A DNA stretch of 64,000 nucleotides from JAJDOD01 sp039024895 (GCA_039024895.1 JBCCPJ010000009.1:1-64000), one strand, 5' to 3'. Positions 18,262 to 28,286 are shown, numbered from the stretch's first letter. Numbers and translations: made by a program. The notes: generated by a model not told the origin, from the letters alone.

Positions 18262-18471
18262 CGATCTCCCCCTTTTGCACGGCAGACTGGCCTCCTTCCG
18301 ACGAAATGCCAAGCCCTCCGCATCGCGACATGGACGGACTTGCCCCGTTTTCAAACGGCGCAGGGCGCGAGGCAACACACTGGTTCGGCGTTGCCACCCC
18401 TTGCGCCTATGCTTGATCCCGTTGCCCGCCCATGTCAGACAGGGCAGGCTGAAACGGCCAAGAGGCTTTTC

Positions 18472-19848
18472 ATGAAGGTGATCATTTGCGGCGCGGGCCA
18501 GGTCGGCTGGCAGATTGCGCGGCATCTCTCCGGCGAGAGAAACGACGTCACCGTCGTCGACCACAATCCCGATCTTGTCCGCCGCGCAACCGATGCGTTG
18601 GACGTGCAAGGTATTGCCGGCCATGCGAGCTATCCCGATATCCTGGACCGGGCAGGGGCGCGCGATGCGGATATGATTATCGCCGCGACCCATTCCGACG
18701 AAGTGAATATGGTTACCTGTCAGGTGGCCCATTCCGTGTTTGAGGTGCCCCGCAAGATCGCCCGACTTAGGGCGCAAAGCTATCTGAACGCAATCTATTC
18801 AGATCTCTACCGGCGCGAACATCTGCCCATCGATGTGGTCATCAGTCCGGAACGCGAAGTCGCCGAAGCGGCCCTTCGGCGGCTTGCAGCACCGGCGGCT
18901 TTCGACACCGAACTGTTTCTGGGCGGAAAGGCGCAGCTTGTGGGGATACAGCTGGATGAAGACTGCCCGGTTCTAAATACCCCGCTTCGGCAATTGACCG
19001 ACCTCTTCTCGACGCTGCGCGCTATCGTTGTGGGCGTACGGCGTAAGGACAAACTATTCGCGCCAAGCCCGGGCGATCAACTTTATGCCGACGACCAGAT
19101 CTACGTCATGACCCACTTTGAGGACATGACCCGGACGTTCGAAATCTTCGGCAAAACCGTCCACCGCCAGGAACGTATCGTCATCGTCGGTGGCGGTAAT
19201 ATTGGCCTGTCAGTGGCGCAGGCGCTTGAGGGGCGGGCCGAACGGGTCCGCGCCCGCGTGATCGAGAAGAACAGAACCTGCGCCGAACACGCCGCCGACG
19301 CTTTGGAGCGCACCATCGTTCTCCACGGCGACGGTATGAGCCGCGATCTTCTCGCTGAAGCGAGCATTGAGAAGGCGGACGCGATCTTAGCTGTGACCGA
19401 TGACGACAACACGAACCTCCTCGCAAGTGTGCGCGCGAAACAGGCAGGATGCCGCATGTCGATTGCACTCGTGAACGACCCGACGCTTCTACCGCTTATG
19501 GAGCCCCTTGACATCGACGCATATATCAACCCACGTGCCACGACGGTCAGTTCTATTCTGCGGCATATCCGACATGGCCGGGTGCGCGCGGTCTATTCCA
19601 TTGGCGACGCCGAAGCGGAGGTGATCGAAGCGCAGATCCTATCACCCTCTTCGCTCGCGGGGCGCCAAATCCGCGACATTGATTTCCCGGAAGGCGTTCT
19701 TGTCGGCGCGGTGCAAAAAGGAGAAGAGGTTCTGCGCCCCTCCGGTGACGTGCGGATCGACGAAGGCGACATTATCGTCGTCTTCACGCTTGCCGCCGAT
19801 GTGCCCGAGGTCGAACAGTTGTTCCAGGCATCCATCGACTTTTTCTGA
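18472..19848 (+). CDS. trkA: Trk potassium uptake system, NAD-binding regulatory subunit TrkA
   Basis: The 458-residue product consists of two RCK modules, each with an NAD-binding Rossmann fold (ICGAGQVG at residues 4-11; IVGGGNIG near 237) followed by a TrkA-C domain. It gates the TrkH channel at the inner face of the membrane according to NAD(H)/ATP. The ATG at 18472 is picked because it begins the first Rossmann strand. trkH follows 3 bases after the stop. Confidence 0.94.
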   Translation: MKVIICGAGQVGWQIARHLSGERNDVTVVDHNPDLVRRATDALDVQGIAGHASYPDILDRAGARDADMIIAATHSDEVNMVTCQVAHSVFEVPRKIARLRAQSYLNAIYSDLYRREHLPIDVVISPEREVAEAALRRLAAPAAFDTELFLGGKAQLVGIQLDEDCPVLNTPLRQLTDLFSTLRAIVVGVRRKDKLFAPSPGDQLYADDQIYVMTHFEDMTRTFEIFGKTVHRQERIVIVGGGNIGLSVAQALEGRAERVRARVIEKNRTCAEHAADALERTIVLHGDGMSRDLLAEASIEKADAILAVTDDDNTNLLASVRAKQAGCRMSIALVNDPTLLPLMEPLDIDAYINPRATTVSSILRHIRHGRVRAVYSIGDAEAEVIEAQILSPSSLAGRQIRDIDFPEGVLVGAVQKGEEVLRPSGDVRIDEGDIIVVFTLAADVPEVEQLFQASIDFF

Positions 19849-19851
19849 GCG

Positions 19852-21357
19852 ATGTCGCGGCTCAATGATCTTCCGTTCTTTGTGGTTGTTATGGGCCTTG
19901 CTGCGCTGGCCATGTTTGGGCCTGCCATCTACGCCTACACCATCAGCGACTACGCGACGTCCCGGGCGTTTTTCTATAGCAGTCTGTTCTTTCTGATCCT
20001 TGTCATCATGTTGGGGCTTGCCACCCACAATATGCGTATCCGGCGCCAAGGGCGCAGTCAGCTGATCTCGATCATGGCGAGCTTTACGGTGCTGCCGCTC
20101 ATGCTGGCGGTACCGATTGCCGAGGCTGTGCCGGACACGCGGTTTTCCAATGCCTATTTTGAAATGGTGTCGAGCATCACTACGACCGGGATGAGCTTGT
20201 TTCGTCCGAACCGCTTGCCGGACGCGGTGCATTTCTGGCGCGCGCAGGTGGCCTGGATGGGCGGTTTCTTCATGTGGGTCACGGCGATTGCCGTGTTTGC
20301 GCCATTGACCCTTGGCGGCTTCGAGATGCAGGCCCCGCAAGAGGTCGGGCAGGGCGCGCGTCAGGCGCGGGCACCGACTGACCCCTCGATGCGCTTGCGC
20401 CGCTATGGCCTGCGGCTATTGCCGATTTACCTCGGCTTGACCGGTGCCCTTTGGCTCGCATTGTTTATCGCAGGTGACCGACCGCTTGTCGCTTTAATCC
20501 ACGCGATGTCGGTTCTCTCCACCTCAGGTATCTCGGCCAGCGGTGGGATAAGCACCGCCGCATCCGGCACAATTGGCGAAGTGATTATTTTCTTCTTCTT
20601 CTTTTTCGCCCTCTCTCGCGTCACTTTTCTTACCGACGAGCGCGGAAACGCATGGCGCAGCCTTCGAAATGACGCGGAGCTTCGCTTGGGCGTGGCACTC
20701 GCATTCAGTCTCGCTGCCCTCCTCTTTCTGCGTCACTGGCTCATCAGCTTCGAAGATGTCGAAGTTGGTCTATCCGATGCGCTCCGCGCGTTTTGGGGCG
20801 CTCTCTTCACAATATTCTCGTTCCTAATCACCCTTGGGTTCGAATCCCAGTCCTGGGAAACAGCCAGGGCCTGGTCGGGCTTTGGCTCGCCCGGTGTGCT
20901 CCTACTAGGGTTAGCCGTGATAGGTGGCGGCGTTGCCACGACGGCAGGAGGCGTCAAGCTGCTCCGTTGCTACGCCTTGGCCCAGCACGGCACGCGAGAA
21001 ATGGAAAAACTCGTGCAACCTTCCTCCATCGGGGCTGCTGGCGGCCTCGGACGCAAGTTTCGCCGCCAGGGCGCACGGGCCGCATGGGTATTCTTCATGC
21101 TGTTTGCCCTGTCAATTGGGACGGTAACGGCAGCACTCGCCCTGAGCGGCGGGCTCAGCTTCGAGGAAGCCATGATATTGGCGATTGCAGCGCTATCAAC
21201 AACCGGGCCGCTCGTTGATGCAGCGGGCAGTTCTGGCATAGATTTGCTCAGTTTAAGCGAAAGCGCGCGCTTGGTCCTTTGCCTTGCCATGGTGGTGGGG
21301 CGGTTGGAGGTTCTTGCCATCATTGCTCTCATGAATCCCGAGTTCTGGCGGTCATGA
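19852..21357 (+). CDS. trkH: Trk potassium uptake channel subunit TrkH
   Basis: A 501-residue integral membrane protein with about ten hydrophobic segments and the selectivity-filter-like repeats of the Trk/Ktr superfamily (SSITTTGMS near residue 105, SVLSTSGISASGG near 225, GGVATTAGGVKLLR near 360, and AALSTTGPLVDAAG near 448). It forms the potassium-conducting pore with TrkA as regulator. It is probably co-transcribed with trkA. Confidence 0.93.
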   Translation: MSRLNDLPFFVVVMGLAALAMFGPAIYAYTISDYATSRAFFYSSLFFLILVIMLGLATHNMRIRRQGRSQLISIMASFTVLPLMLAVPIAEAVPDTRFSNAYFEMVSSITTTGMSLFRPNRLPDAVHFWRAQVAWMGGFFMWVTAIAVFAPLTLGGFEMQAPQEVGQGARQARAPTDPSMRLRRYGLRLLPIYLGLTGALWLALFIAGDRPLVALIHAMSVLSTSGISASGGISTAASGTIGEVIIFFFFFFALSRVTFLTDERGNAWRSLRNDAELRLGVALAFSLAALLFLRHWLISFEDVEVGLSDALRAFWGALFTIFSFLITLGFESQSWETARAWSGFGSPGVLLLGLAVIGGGVATTAGGVKLLRCYALAQHGTREMEKLVQPSSIGAAGGLGRKFRRQGARAAWVFFMLFALSIGTVTAALALSGGLSFEEAMILAIAALSTTGPLVDAAGSSGIDLLSLSESARLVLCLAMVVGRLEVLAIIALMNPEFWRS

Positions 21358-21471
21358 CAAACGCGCGCCTCGCGGCCTGACCGCGACAGGTTGTAATCCA
21401 TTGAAACAAAGATTCTTTTGGGGCTGGCGTTACGTCAAAGCGCGCTCCATAGTGAAAGAGCGGTACAACCC

Positions 21472-21486
21472 CGGCCCGAAGGGCCG
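21472..21486 (+). other. Hairpin in the hfq leader
   Basis: CGGCCC/GGGCCG with a GAA loop forms a 6-bp all-GC stem, 23 bases before the hfq ATG, within the 152 bases between trkH and hfq. No T-run follows, so it is not a normal terminator. It would lie just upstream of the hfq ribosome-binding region. Confidence 0.4.
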
Positions 21487-21509
21487 CAAGAACAAAAGGC
21501 TTTAAAACT

Positions 21510-21743
21510 ATGGCTTCCGACAGACAAAATCTGCAGGACGCGTTTCTGAATCACGTCAGGAAAACGAAAGTTCCGGTGACAGTTTTTCTCATCAACGGCG
21601 TCAAACTTCAGGGCGTCATCACTTGGTTTGACAATTTTTGCGTGCTTTTGCGTCGGGATGGACAATCCCAACTTGTTTATAAACATGCTATTTCTACAAT
21701 TATGCCGGCACAGCCAATCTCACTTTATGAAGGCGAAGAGTAA
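21510..21743 (+). CDS. hfq: RNA chaperone Hfq
   Basis: The 77-residue product has Sm1 (LQDAFLNHVRKTKVPVTVFLINGVKL, in part) and Sm2 with YKHAISTIMP, the Hfq signature near residues 57-66. It forms a ring hexamer that pairs small RNAs with mRNAs. The hflX GTG begins two bases after its stop, the standard hfq-hflX arrangement. Confidence 0.97.
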   Translation: MASDRQNLQDAFLNHVRKTKVPVTVFLINGVKLQGVITWFDNFCVLLRRDGQSQLVYKHAISTIMPAQPISLYEGEE

Positions 21744-21745
21744 GG

Positions 21746-23014
21746 GTGGGACTTGAAGAGGCGCGCGATACCCGCGCGCTTATTCTACATCCCGACATTA
21801 CCAGTAACATGGAACGGCGCGACGCAAGCTTTGCGTTGGATGAGGCCGTTTCGCTCGCGGCAGCACTCCCTGGCCTTGTGGTTGTGGGCGCAGATATTGT
21901 CCGCCTTCCCAATCCATCCCCCGGCCTCTTGTTTGGGCGTGGTAAAATTGACGAATTGGCCACACGCCTCAAAGCGGAAGAGATCGAGCTTGTGCTCATC
22001 GATGGGCCGGTAACGCCCGTCCAACAGCGGAACCTCGAACGCGAATGGAAGGTGAAACTGCTCGACCGGACCGGGTTGATCCTTGAGATCTTCTCCGACC
22101 GCGCAGCCACCCGCGAAGGCGTTTTGCAGGTCGAAATGGCCCATCTGTCCTACCAACGTACGCGGTTGGTGCGCGCCTGGACCCACCTTGAACGTCAACG
22201 GGGCGGACTGGGCTTCGTTGGCGGCCCCGGAGAAACCCAGATCGAAGCGGACCGCAGGGCCATCGACGAGCAGCTTGTGCGGCTGAAACGCCAACTCGCA
22301 AAGGTAGTCAAGACGCGCACCTTACACCGCGAAGCGCGCGCCAAGGTACCGTTCCCCATTGTAGCGCTGGTCGGCTACACCAACGCTGGAAAATCCACCA
22401 TATTCAATCGTTTGACGGGGGCCGAAGTGCTGGCGAAAGACATGCTCTTCGCTACTCTCGACCCCACCATGCGCGCCGTCGAACTCTCCACGGGGCGAGA
22501 CGTCATTCTATCTGATACCGTTGGGTTCATCTCCGACCTGCCAACCCAGCTTGTCGCGGCGTTTCGGGCGACCTTGGAAGAAGTGCTCGCGGCGGATGTG
22601 ATTTGCCATATCCGCGACATTTCGCACCCGGAGACGGAGGCTCAAAGCGCCGATGTCATGACCATTCTCGGTGAGCTCGGCGTCGATGAAAGCCGAAATG
22701 TCATCGAGGTATGGAACAAGATCGATCAAGTGAACGACCCAGAGCCGCTTCTTACGGCAGCGGCGCGCAAGGACGACACGATTGTGACATCGGCGCTCTC
22801 GGACGCAGGGCTGCAACCCTTGCTTGATGCCATAGAGGCGTCCCTGTCCAGGGGACTACGAACCGAAGCAATTAGCATAACCCACGCAGACGGCCGAAAA
22901 CGCGCCTGGCTCTTCGAACAGGGTGTGGTGGATGAAGAACGCGCAACAGAGACCGGCTGGACCTTCAAAGTTACATGGTCCGATGCGCAAGCGGCGCGTT
23001 TTACGCATCTTTAA
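21746..23014 (+). CDS. hflX: Ribosome-associated GTPase HflX
   Basis: The 422-residue product has an N-terminal HflX domain containing FGRGKIDEL and GPGETQIEADRR, then a G domain with GYTNAGKST (G1), DTVGF (G3) and NKID (G4). HflX splits stalled 70S ribosomes in many bacteria. It starts at a GTG 2 bases after hfq, so it is probably coupled to it. The next gene starts with no gap after the TAA. Confidence 0.94.
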   Translation: MGLEEARDTRALILHPDITSNMERRDASFALDEAVSLAAALPGLVVVGADIVRLPNPSPGLLFGRGKIDELATRLKAEEIELVLIDGPVTPVQQRNLEREWKVKLLDRTGLILEIFSDRAATREGVLQVEMAHLSYQRTRLVRAWTHLERQRGGLGFVGGPGETQIEADRRAIDEQLVRLKRQLAKVVKTRTLHREARAKVPFPIVALVGYTNAGKSTIFNRLTGAEVLAKDMLFATLDPTMRAVELSTGRDVILSDTVGFISDLPTQLVAAFRATLEEVLAADVICHIRDISHPETEAQSADVMTILGELGVDESRNVIEVWNKIDQVNDPEPLLTAAARKDDTIVTSALSDAGLQPLLDAIEASLSRGLRTEAISITHADGRKRAWLFEQGVVDEERATETGWTFKVTWSDAQAARFTHL

Positions 23015-23704
23015 ATGGATGCGGGTCACCTCAAGGCGGCTTTTGCCCATTGGGGCGTGAAAGTTGAACGCCGCTTGGCAGGGGGGCACCGCAACGATGT
23101 GTTCTTGGTCCAGAAGGGACAAGTGAGCTTTGTCGCAAAGACAACAAGCCACAGCGAGGCGAGCTTGCGCTGGTTGCTCCCGGTTTTGGCCGTTGCGCAG
23201 GCAGTAGGCCTCGCCCCACCGTTACTGCAACAGGATGGGTCCGGACGTTTGGCACCGGGCGGCGTGACCCTAGAGCCGTATCTGTCGGGCCAGAGCGCCG
23301 ATACGGTAACCCTCCACCGCATAGCCCCTCGATTGCGCCGCCTCCATGCACGGCTGTCACGCTATCCTCTGCGGCCAATCATCGCCCGTAGCACCCCACC
23401 CCCGACGCAGCACATTTTAGCCCTACGACGCGCGCAGAAAGGATGGGCTCACCGCGCACGAACCGTGATCCACGGTGATGTGACACCAAACAACGTTCTT
23501 CTAACGGAAAACGGGTTCTCCCTCATCGATTGGGATGAGGCGCGGGTCGACTACCCAAGTCTCGACCTCCCGGCGCCCCTTCAACACCGTTCCATCAGGG
23601 ATATACGCTTGCGCCGGGAAGTGGTATTCGGCTGGTATGCCGAGCCGGATTATGCCCGCCGCCTCGCCAGACGCCTCAAGGCGCGGCGGGCACCAGGCGC
23701 GTGA
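23015..23704 (+). CDS. Phosphotransferase/choline-kinase-like protein
   Basis: The 229-residue product has the aminoglycoside-phosphotransferase (APH) fold signature: catalytic loop VIHGDVTPNNVLL (residues about 150-162) and metal-binding SLIDWDEARVDYP. The N-terminal lobe (residues 1-75) is short, with LAGGHRNDVFLV as nucleotide loop. Substrate unknown; members of this family phosphorylate small alcohols, sugars or amino-sugars, and nothing suggests antibiotic resistance specifically. The ATG follows the hflX stop directly. Its last 29 bases overlap the end of the convergent penicillin-acylase-like gene. Confidence 0.78.
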   Translation: MDAGHLKAAFAHWGVKVERRLAGGHRNDVFLVQKGQVSFVAKTTSHSEASLRWLLPVLAVAQAVGLAPPLLQQDGSGRLAPGGVTLEPYLSGQSADTVTLHRIAPRLRRLHARLSRYPLRPIIARSTPPPTQHILALRRAQKGWAHRARTVIHGDVTPNNVLLTENGFSLIDWDEARVDYPSLDLPAPLQHRSIRDIRLRREVVFGWYAEPDYARRLARRLKARRAPGA

Positions 23705-26165
23705 TACCCACGGCGCCTGCGCGCGCGAGTTCGGGGTCCAGTGTCATTGGTTTGTATTCGCCCCGTCGCCAAAGCTCGCCCAAATCGTCGTAGTGGCGCG
23801 AGAGCGGGTGCCCTGATTGACCCGTGGCAATGACAAACACCGAGCTATCGGGATCGGCGAAGTCATAAACGCCGCGATATCCCGCGCCATGTACATTTTG
23901 AAAGGGCGACGGGTCCTCACCCGACGTGCGCCCCCGTTGAAGCGTGAAGTCTCCCCCGGAGGTGGATTGGCGTATATTGACCAGCCACGATACCCATCCG
24001 ATATCACCCAAGACAGGGTGGTCATGGGTCGCCTCATGGGCATCCCCCCAGCGGAGCGCGCCAAGTTCAAGACCGTAGGTTTCGTCAATCCACAGCAGGG
24101 CATCATCGAGGGCAAGCCGCGCCATATCGCTACAGCTCTCCAAGGGCGCCGACTGAATGACATCGCACCAGGCTTCGGCGCCCGCCACATTACGGAACAC
24201 CCGTTCCAAAAAGACCGGTTCCAGATGCGGGAACTCATTTGACAAGGTGCCAAGTTCATCGCGAATGATGCGATCCTGCAAGGCGCGCATCCACGCCATA
24301 TAAATCAAGGGTTCCGGGAGATGTTCGTTCATCTCGCCGTTCCAGTCGGCTAAAAGGTCAAGCGCATCGCGGCGACGACGCTCGACTGTGCCCACTTCCG
24401 CCGCTTCACCAGTAAACCACAGGTCCCGCGCCACCAATGGCAGCAGCGTACGCGCCGTGACCGACACGGTATCGAGTTGTGCCTCGATGAAACTCTCCCG
24501 CGTATGCACTTCGCGTGTCTGCATAAGGCGTTGCCAACGTTGTACTCGCTGGGTGTCGCTCCAATCATGGCTCACATGGAACGGGAAGGGGCGGTCTGTC
24601 ACCTTGTTATTGGTGTTGCCAAGTATGCCACCCTCGGCGTCAAGGAACTCAGGGTTCGACTTGTAACCAAGGGTGCCGCGCCAGCGATTTTCCGAACGCC
24701 AGCCCGGTGCGGGAAGTCGTCCTTGGGTCTGGTGACGTGCAACCCGGCGCGGAAGCTGTCCGATCACCTTCATCGCGATCGCCTCGCGATCAACCACTGT
24801 GAGATTCTGCGGCGGCGCCACGAATTGCTCGCCCGCCTCCAGGGCCTCTTCCACGGTGCCAGCGCGCATAAGCTGCAAGAGTGCCGACATGCTCGTGTCA
24901 TCGCTCCGAAGCGCCGTCCACCCGAGAGAGGCCACATGGCCACGGGGCGTCACATCCCCGATGTCATAATGCGAGCCCGGGAGAACCGGACCGTTCGGGG
25001 ACCAGCGCAGCTTGACCGTAATAGGGTCAGCATCCTTGACGCGAATGATGGAACTCCTGGAAGCAAGCGGACGATACCCGTTGGGGGTAAGGACCTCCTC
25101 CGGGTTGTCCGGGTTCAGCCTTTCGATGAACACGTCCTGATCGTCGGCACCGGTGGAGGTCAGCGCCCAACCCAAGTCATCGGAGCGTCCCACCAACATG
25201 GCAGGCGCCCCCGGGATGGTCCCGCCGATAATACCGCCGCTGTCCAGTTCAAGCCGTGCAAGATACCACGTTGATGGCGCGTCGAAGCCAAGATGCGGGT
25301 CATTTGCCAAGAGCGTGCCACCTGCCGCTGATCGACTTGGCGCCGCAGCCCAAGCGTTTGAGGCCCCGCCGAAATTGCGATGCCGCACCGGGGACAGGGG
25401 ATTTCTCCGCAAATCTTCGGCTGCATCCGGTGTGCCTGCAAAGACCACCGCGCCACCGCTTTCAGGCGCCAAAAGACTGGCGTAATCGGGCAGGGCCGCA
25501 ATCGCTGCCCCGGGATACTCGTGCAAAAGATCGAGAAGCCGTTCGTCTGACACCATTTGACTAACACGGGCCCGCAGCACCTCACTTTCGAGATGGCTCG
25601 ACAGCCGGAGCGCCATGAGTTTGCCAATGGCGATACTGTCCGCCGGTTGCCATGGCGCAATGGCCGGTTCAAAAAGCCAAAACTCCGGCGCGCCCCGTCC
25701 CCGCGCGCCTTCGTTGACCTTTTCCAGCCACGCATTCACCCCGGCGGCATAGGCCGTCAGCGCGGCTTGTGTATAAGCGTCCTGTGACCTCACGGAGCGC
25801 ACAGATAGCGCGTAGAAGTCGAACCGCCTCAGAAGCTCGTCAATCTTCACCGTGCGGGCGCCGAACAGTTCCGACAAACGACCCTGCGCTGTCCGGCGGA
25901 GCATGGTCATTTGCCACAGACGATCCTGCGCATGGGCAAGTCCAAGACCAAAATAGACATCCTCATCGGTCGCCCCGAAGATATGGGGAATGATCGCGTT
26001 ATCGCGGACGATTTCTACCTCTTCCGAGAGACCCGTCACGGTCAGCGTCTCGTCATAGTTGGGAATGGAACGCGAAAAGAACCAATAGAGCAGAAAGCTA
26101 GCGGCGACCCCGAGAACCAGAACGCCTGTCACGATCCGAAGAAGCCAGCGAAATACGCGTGCCAT
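23676..26165 (-). CDS. Penicillin acylase family (Ntn) amidohydrolase
   Basis: An 829-residue protein. A hydrophobic N-terminal segment (residues 9-28) is a signal anchor, placing it in the periplasm. An alpha-chain region (YFGLGLAHAQDRLWQM) precedes the self-processing site FGGASNAWAAAP, in which Ser269 would become the N-terminal nucleophile of the beta chain. The beta chain contains LLANDPHLGF, PGAPAMLVGRSDDLGWALT and, near the C-terminus, HGAGYRGVYDF. The family cleaves beta-lactams, acyl-homoserine lactones or other N-acyl compounds; the substrate here cannot be told. Start at the ATG at 26165 after AGGGCAGG. Confidence 0.88.
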   Translation of the reverse strand: MARVFRWLLRIVTGVLVLGVAASFLLYWFFSRSIPNYDETLTVTGLSEEVEIVRDNAIIPHIFGATDEDVYFGLGLAHAQDRLWQMTMLRRTAQGRLSELFGARTVKIDELLRRFDFYALSVRSVRSQDAYTQAALTAYAAGVNAWLEKVNEGARGRGAPEFWLFEPAIAPWQPADSIAIGKLMALRLSSHLESEVLRARVSQMVSDERLLDLLHEYPGAAIAALPDYASLLAPESGGAVVFAGTPDAAEDLRRNPLSPVRHRNFGGASNAWAAAPSRSAAGGTLLANDPHLGFDAPSTWYLARLELDSGGIIGGTIPGAPAMLVGRSDDLGWALTSTGADDQDVFIERLNPDNPEEVLTPNGYRPLASRSSIIRVKDADPITVKLRWSPNGPVLPGSHYDIGDVTPRGHVASLGWTALRSDDTSMSALLQLMRAGTVEEALEAGEQFVAPPQNLTVVDREAIAMKVIGQLPRRVARHQTQGRLPAPGWRSENRWRGTLGYKSNPEFLDAEGGILGNTNNKVTDRPFPFHVSHDWSDTQRVQRWQRLMQTREVHTRESFIEAQLDTVSVTARTLLPLVARDLWFTGEAAEVGTVERRRRDALDLLADWNGEMNEHLPEPLIYMAWMRALQDRIIRDELGTLSNEFPHLEPVFLERVFRNVAGAEAWCDVIQSAPLESCSDMARLALDDALLWIDETYGLELGALRWGDAHEATHDHPVLGDIGWVSWLVNIRQSTSGGDFTLQRGRTSGEDPSPFQNVHGAGYRGVYDFADPDSSVFVIATGQSGHPLSRHYDDLGELWRRGEYKPMTLDPELARAGAVGITRLVPAAP

Positions 26166-26239
26166 GCCTGCCCTTGTTGACTGTCTTTGCGACTTCGTTA
26201 GGTGTAGCGGGAACTTAGGACGGACGGAGGACAAACACC

Positions 26240-27112
26240 ATGGCGAATTGCGCGTTTCTGGGACTTGGCGTCATGGGGTATCCGATGGCGGGACATCTCC
26301 AATCTGCCGGTCACAGCGTCAGAATCTACAACAGAACGACAGCTAAGGCAGAGGCATGGAGCGCTGAACATGGCGGCTCTGATGGCGCAACACCGAGTGA
26401 CGCGGCAGATGGCGCTGAATTCGTCATGGCCTGCGTGGGGAACGACGATGATCTGCGATCCGTTTGCCTCGGCGACACTGGTGCCTTTGCCGCCATGGCC
26501 GCAGGCTCGGTGTTTGTGGACCACACAACCGTTTCCGCCGCCGTGACACGGGAACTTTACGCGGCCGCAGCCGAAAAAGGGATCGCCTTCGTTGATGCGC
26601 CAATCTCCGGCGGTCAGGCAGGGGCAGAGAACGGCGCGCTTTCTATCATGTGCGGCGGCGATGAAAGTGCTTACGCCCGCGCCGAACCGGTGATGGCAGC
26701 CTACGCCAAGATTTGCCGCCGCATCGGTGAAAGTGGCGCCGGGCAAATGACAAAGATGTGCAACCAGATTGCCATCGCCGGGCTGGTACAGGGTCTTTCC
26801 GAAGCCCTTCACTTCGCCGAAACAGCGGGGCTCAACGGTCGCGCGGTTGTGGAGGTGATTTCCCAAGGCGCGGCGGGTTCCTGGCAGATGGCCAACCGGT
26901 ATGAAACCATGCTGGACGACCATTTCGACCATGGGTTTGCCGTGGACTGGATGCGAAAGGATCTGGGCATTTGCCTGCAAACAGCCGATGAAACCGGGGC
27001 CAGCCTGCCGGTCACCGCCTTGGTCGATCAGTTCTACAAGGACGTGCAAAAGCTGGGCGGCGGGCGTTGGGACACGTCGAGCCTGATCAAACGGTTGCGC
27101 GCCCTTGGCTAG
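26240..27112 (+). CDS. NAD(P)-dependent beta-hydroxyacid dehydrogenase (3-hydroxyisobutyrate dehydrogenase family)
   Basis: The 290-residue product has the N-terminal NAD(P)-binding motif FLGLGVMGYPMAGHL (residues 6-20), the substrate-binding signature FVDAPISGGQAGAENG (about 115-130) and the catalytic Lys in GAGQMTKMCNQ (about 173). Relatives oxidise 3-hydroxyisobutyrate, tartronate semialdehyde or succinic semialdehyde; which applies here is open. The MFS gene begins 15 bases after the stop, so an acid-import/oxidation pair is plausible. Confidence 0.88.
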   Translation: MANCAFLGLGVMGYPMAGHLQSAGHSVRIYNRTTAKAEAWSAEHGGSDGATPSDAADGAEFVMACVGNDDDLRSVCLGDTGAFAAMAAGSVFVDHTTVSAAVTRELYAAAAEKGIAFVDAPISGGQAGAENGALSIMCGGDESAYARAEPVMAAYAKICRRIGESGAGQMTKMCNQIAIAGLVQGLSEALHFAETAGLNGRAVVEVISQGAAGSWQMANRYETMLDDHFDHGFAVDWMRKDLGICLQTADETGASLPVTALVDQFYKDVQKLGGGRWDTSSLIKRLRALG

Positions 27113-27127
27113 AGCGGTCTGAGCTTC

Positions 27128-28276
27128 GTGAACCGTTGGGCGATCCTCGGGCTTCTGGTGGCTGCTCGTACCGTCATGGCAATGCAGTATCAAGCCGTCG
27201 GGGCACTTTCGCCACTCATCGCGGAACGTTTCACCGTAGGGCTCGCGGAAATCGGCGTTGTGATCGGACTTTACATGCTGCCCGGCCTGTTCTTTGCCTT
27301 GCCCGGCGCATCCATTGGACAGCGTTTTGGCGAAAAACGTGTCTCAGTCATTGCCTGCGGTCTTATGGGCGCAGGTTCCCTTGCCATGGCGTTAACCGGC
27401 GATTGGACACTGTTTCTTCTCGGCCATTTGTTGGCCGGTCTCGGCGGTGTCTTGATCAATATCCTCATGACGAAAATGGCCGCTGATTGGTTCGTCGGTG
27501 CGGAGATAACGACTGCCATGGCCATCTTCATCAACTCTTGGCCGATGGGTATCGCGCTGGCGCTTGTCCTCTTTCCGCCCATGGCGACAAGCTTCGGGGT
27601 CGGGTCCGCCTTTTGGCTTTTGTCCGGGTTTGCTTGCCTTTGTGGATTACTTGTCGCCATTTTCTACCGCGATCCACCGGGTGTCGGGTCGGCAAATGCC
27701 CCACGCATATGGCCGCGGGGCGAAGTTTTGAGCGCTGTCTTGGCCGCAGGTCTTTGCTGGGGTGCTTTCAACGGAGGTCTCGGCATTCTTTTCGGGTTCG
27801 GGACGCCGCTCCTCGTCGCTTTTGGCGAGAGCCCGGAAAATGCGGCCCGTATGACCAGTCTTATCCTTTGGGTGCTCGCCATTGCTGCCCCTTGCGGTGG
27901 CTACATTGCGGATAAAACCGGACGCGGACGCGAGATGGTCCTTTTCGGCTTGGCGGGCCTCATCTGCCTTTCGCCCCTGACGCTTATGTCCGGGATAACC
28001 GTGCCGGTTTTCATGGTCTATGGCGTCGTCACCGGTTTGGTTGCAGGTCCAATCGTGAGCATGCCTGCGCGCGTGCTGCCGCCCGAAATGCGGACGGTCG
28101 GGATGGGGCTCTTCTTCACCACCTACTACGGAATCTTCATCGTTTCGCCGGCCTTAGCTGGCGCGCTCGCCGATATTAGCGGCGTTCTACCGCTCGCATT
28201 TTGGTGCGCCGCCTTTTTGCAACTGGCCGCTCTTATCGGTGCCCTCTGGTATGGGCGCATTCAACAACGCATCTAG
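27128..28276 (+). CDS. Major facilitator superfamily transporter
   Basis: The 382-residue product shows about twelve hydrophobic segments with MFS loop motifs (GQRFGEKRVSV between helices 2 and 3, and GYIADKTGRGRE in the second half). It resembles the NNP/CynX-type anion-uptake branch more than drug exporters, but this is only an impression. It starts at a GTG, 15 bases after the dehydrogenase gene, and probably transports that enzyme's substrate. Confidence 0.85.
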   Translation: MNRWAILGLLVAARTVMAMQYQAVGALSPLIAERFTVGLAEIGVVIGLYMLPGLFFALPGASIGQRFGEKRVSVIACGLMGAGSLAMALTGDWTLFLLGHLLAGLGGVLINILMTKMAADWFVGAEITTAMAIFINSWPMGIALALVLFPPMATSFGVGSAFWLLSGFACLCGLLVAIFYRDPPGVGSANAPRIWPRGEVLSAVLAAGLCWGAFNGGLGILFGFGTPLLVAFGESPENAARMTSLILWVLAIAAPCGGYIADKTGRGREMVLFGLAGLICLSPLTLMSGITVPVFMVYGVVTGLVAGPIVSMPARVLPPEMRTVGMGLFFTTYYGIFIVSPALAGALADISGVLPLAFWCAAFLQLAALIGALWYGRIQQRI

Positions 28277-28286
28277 ACACCGATAT

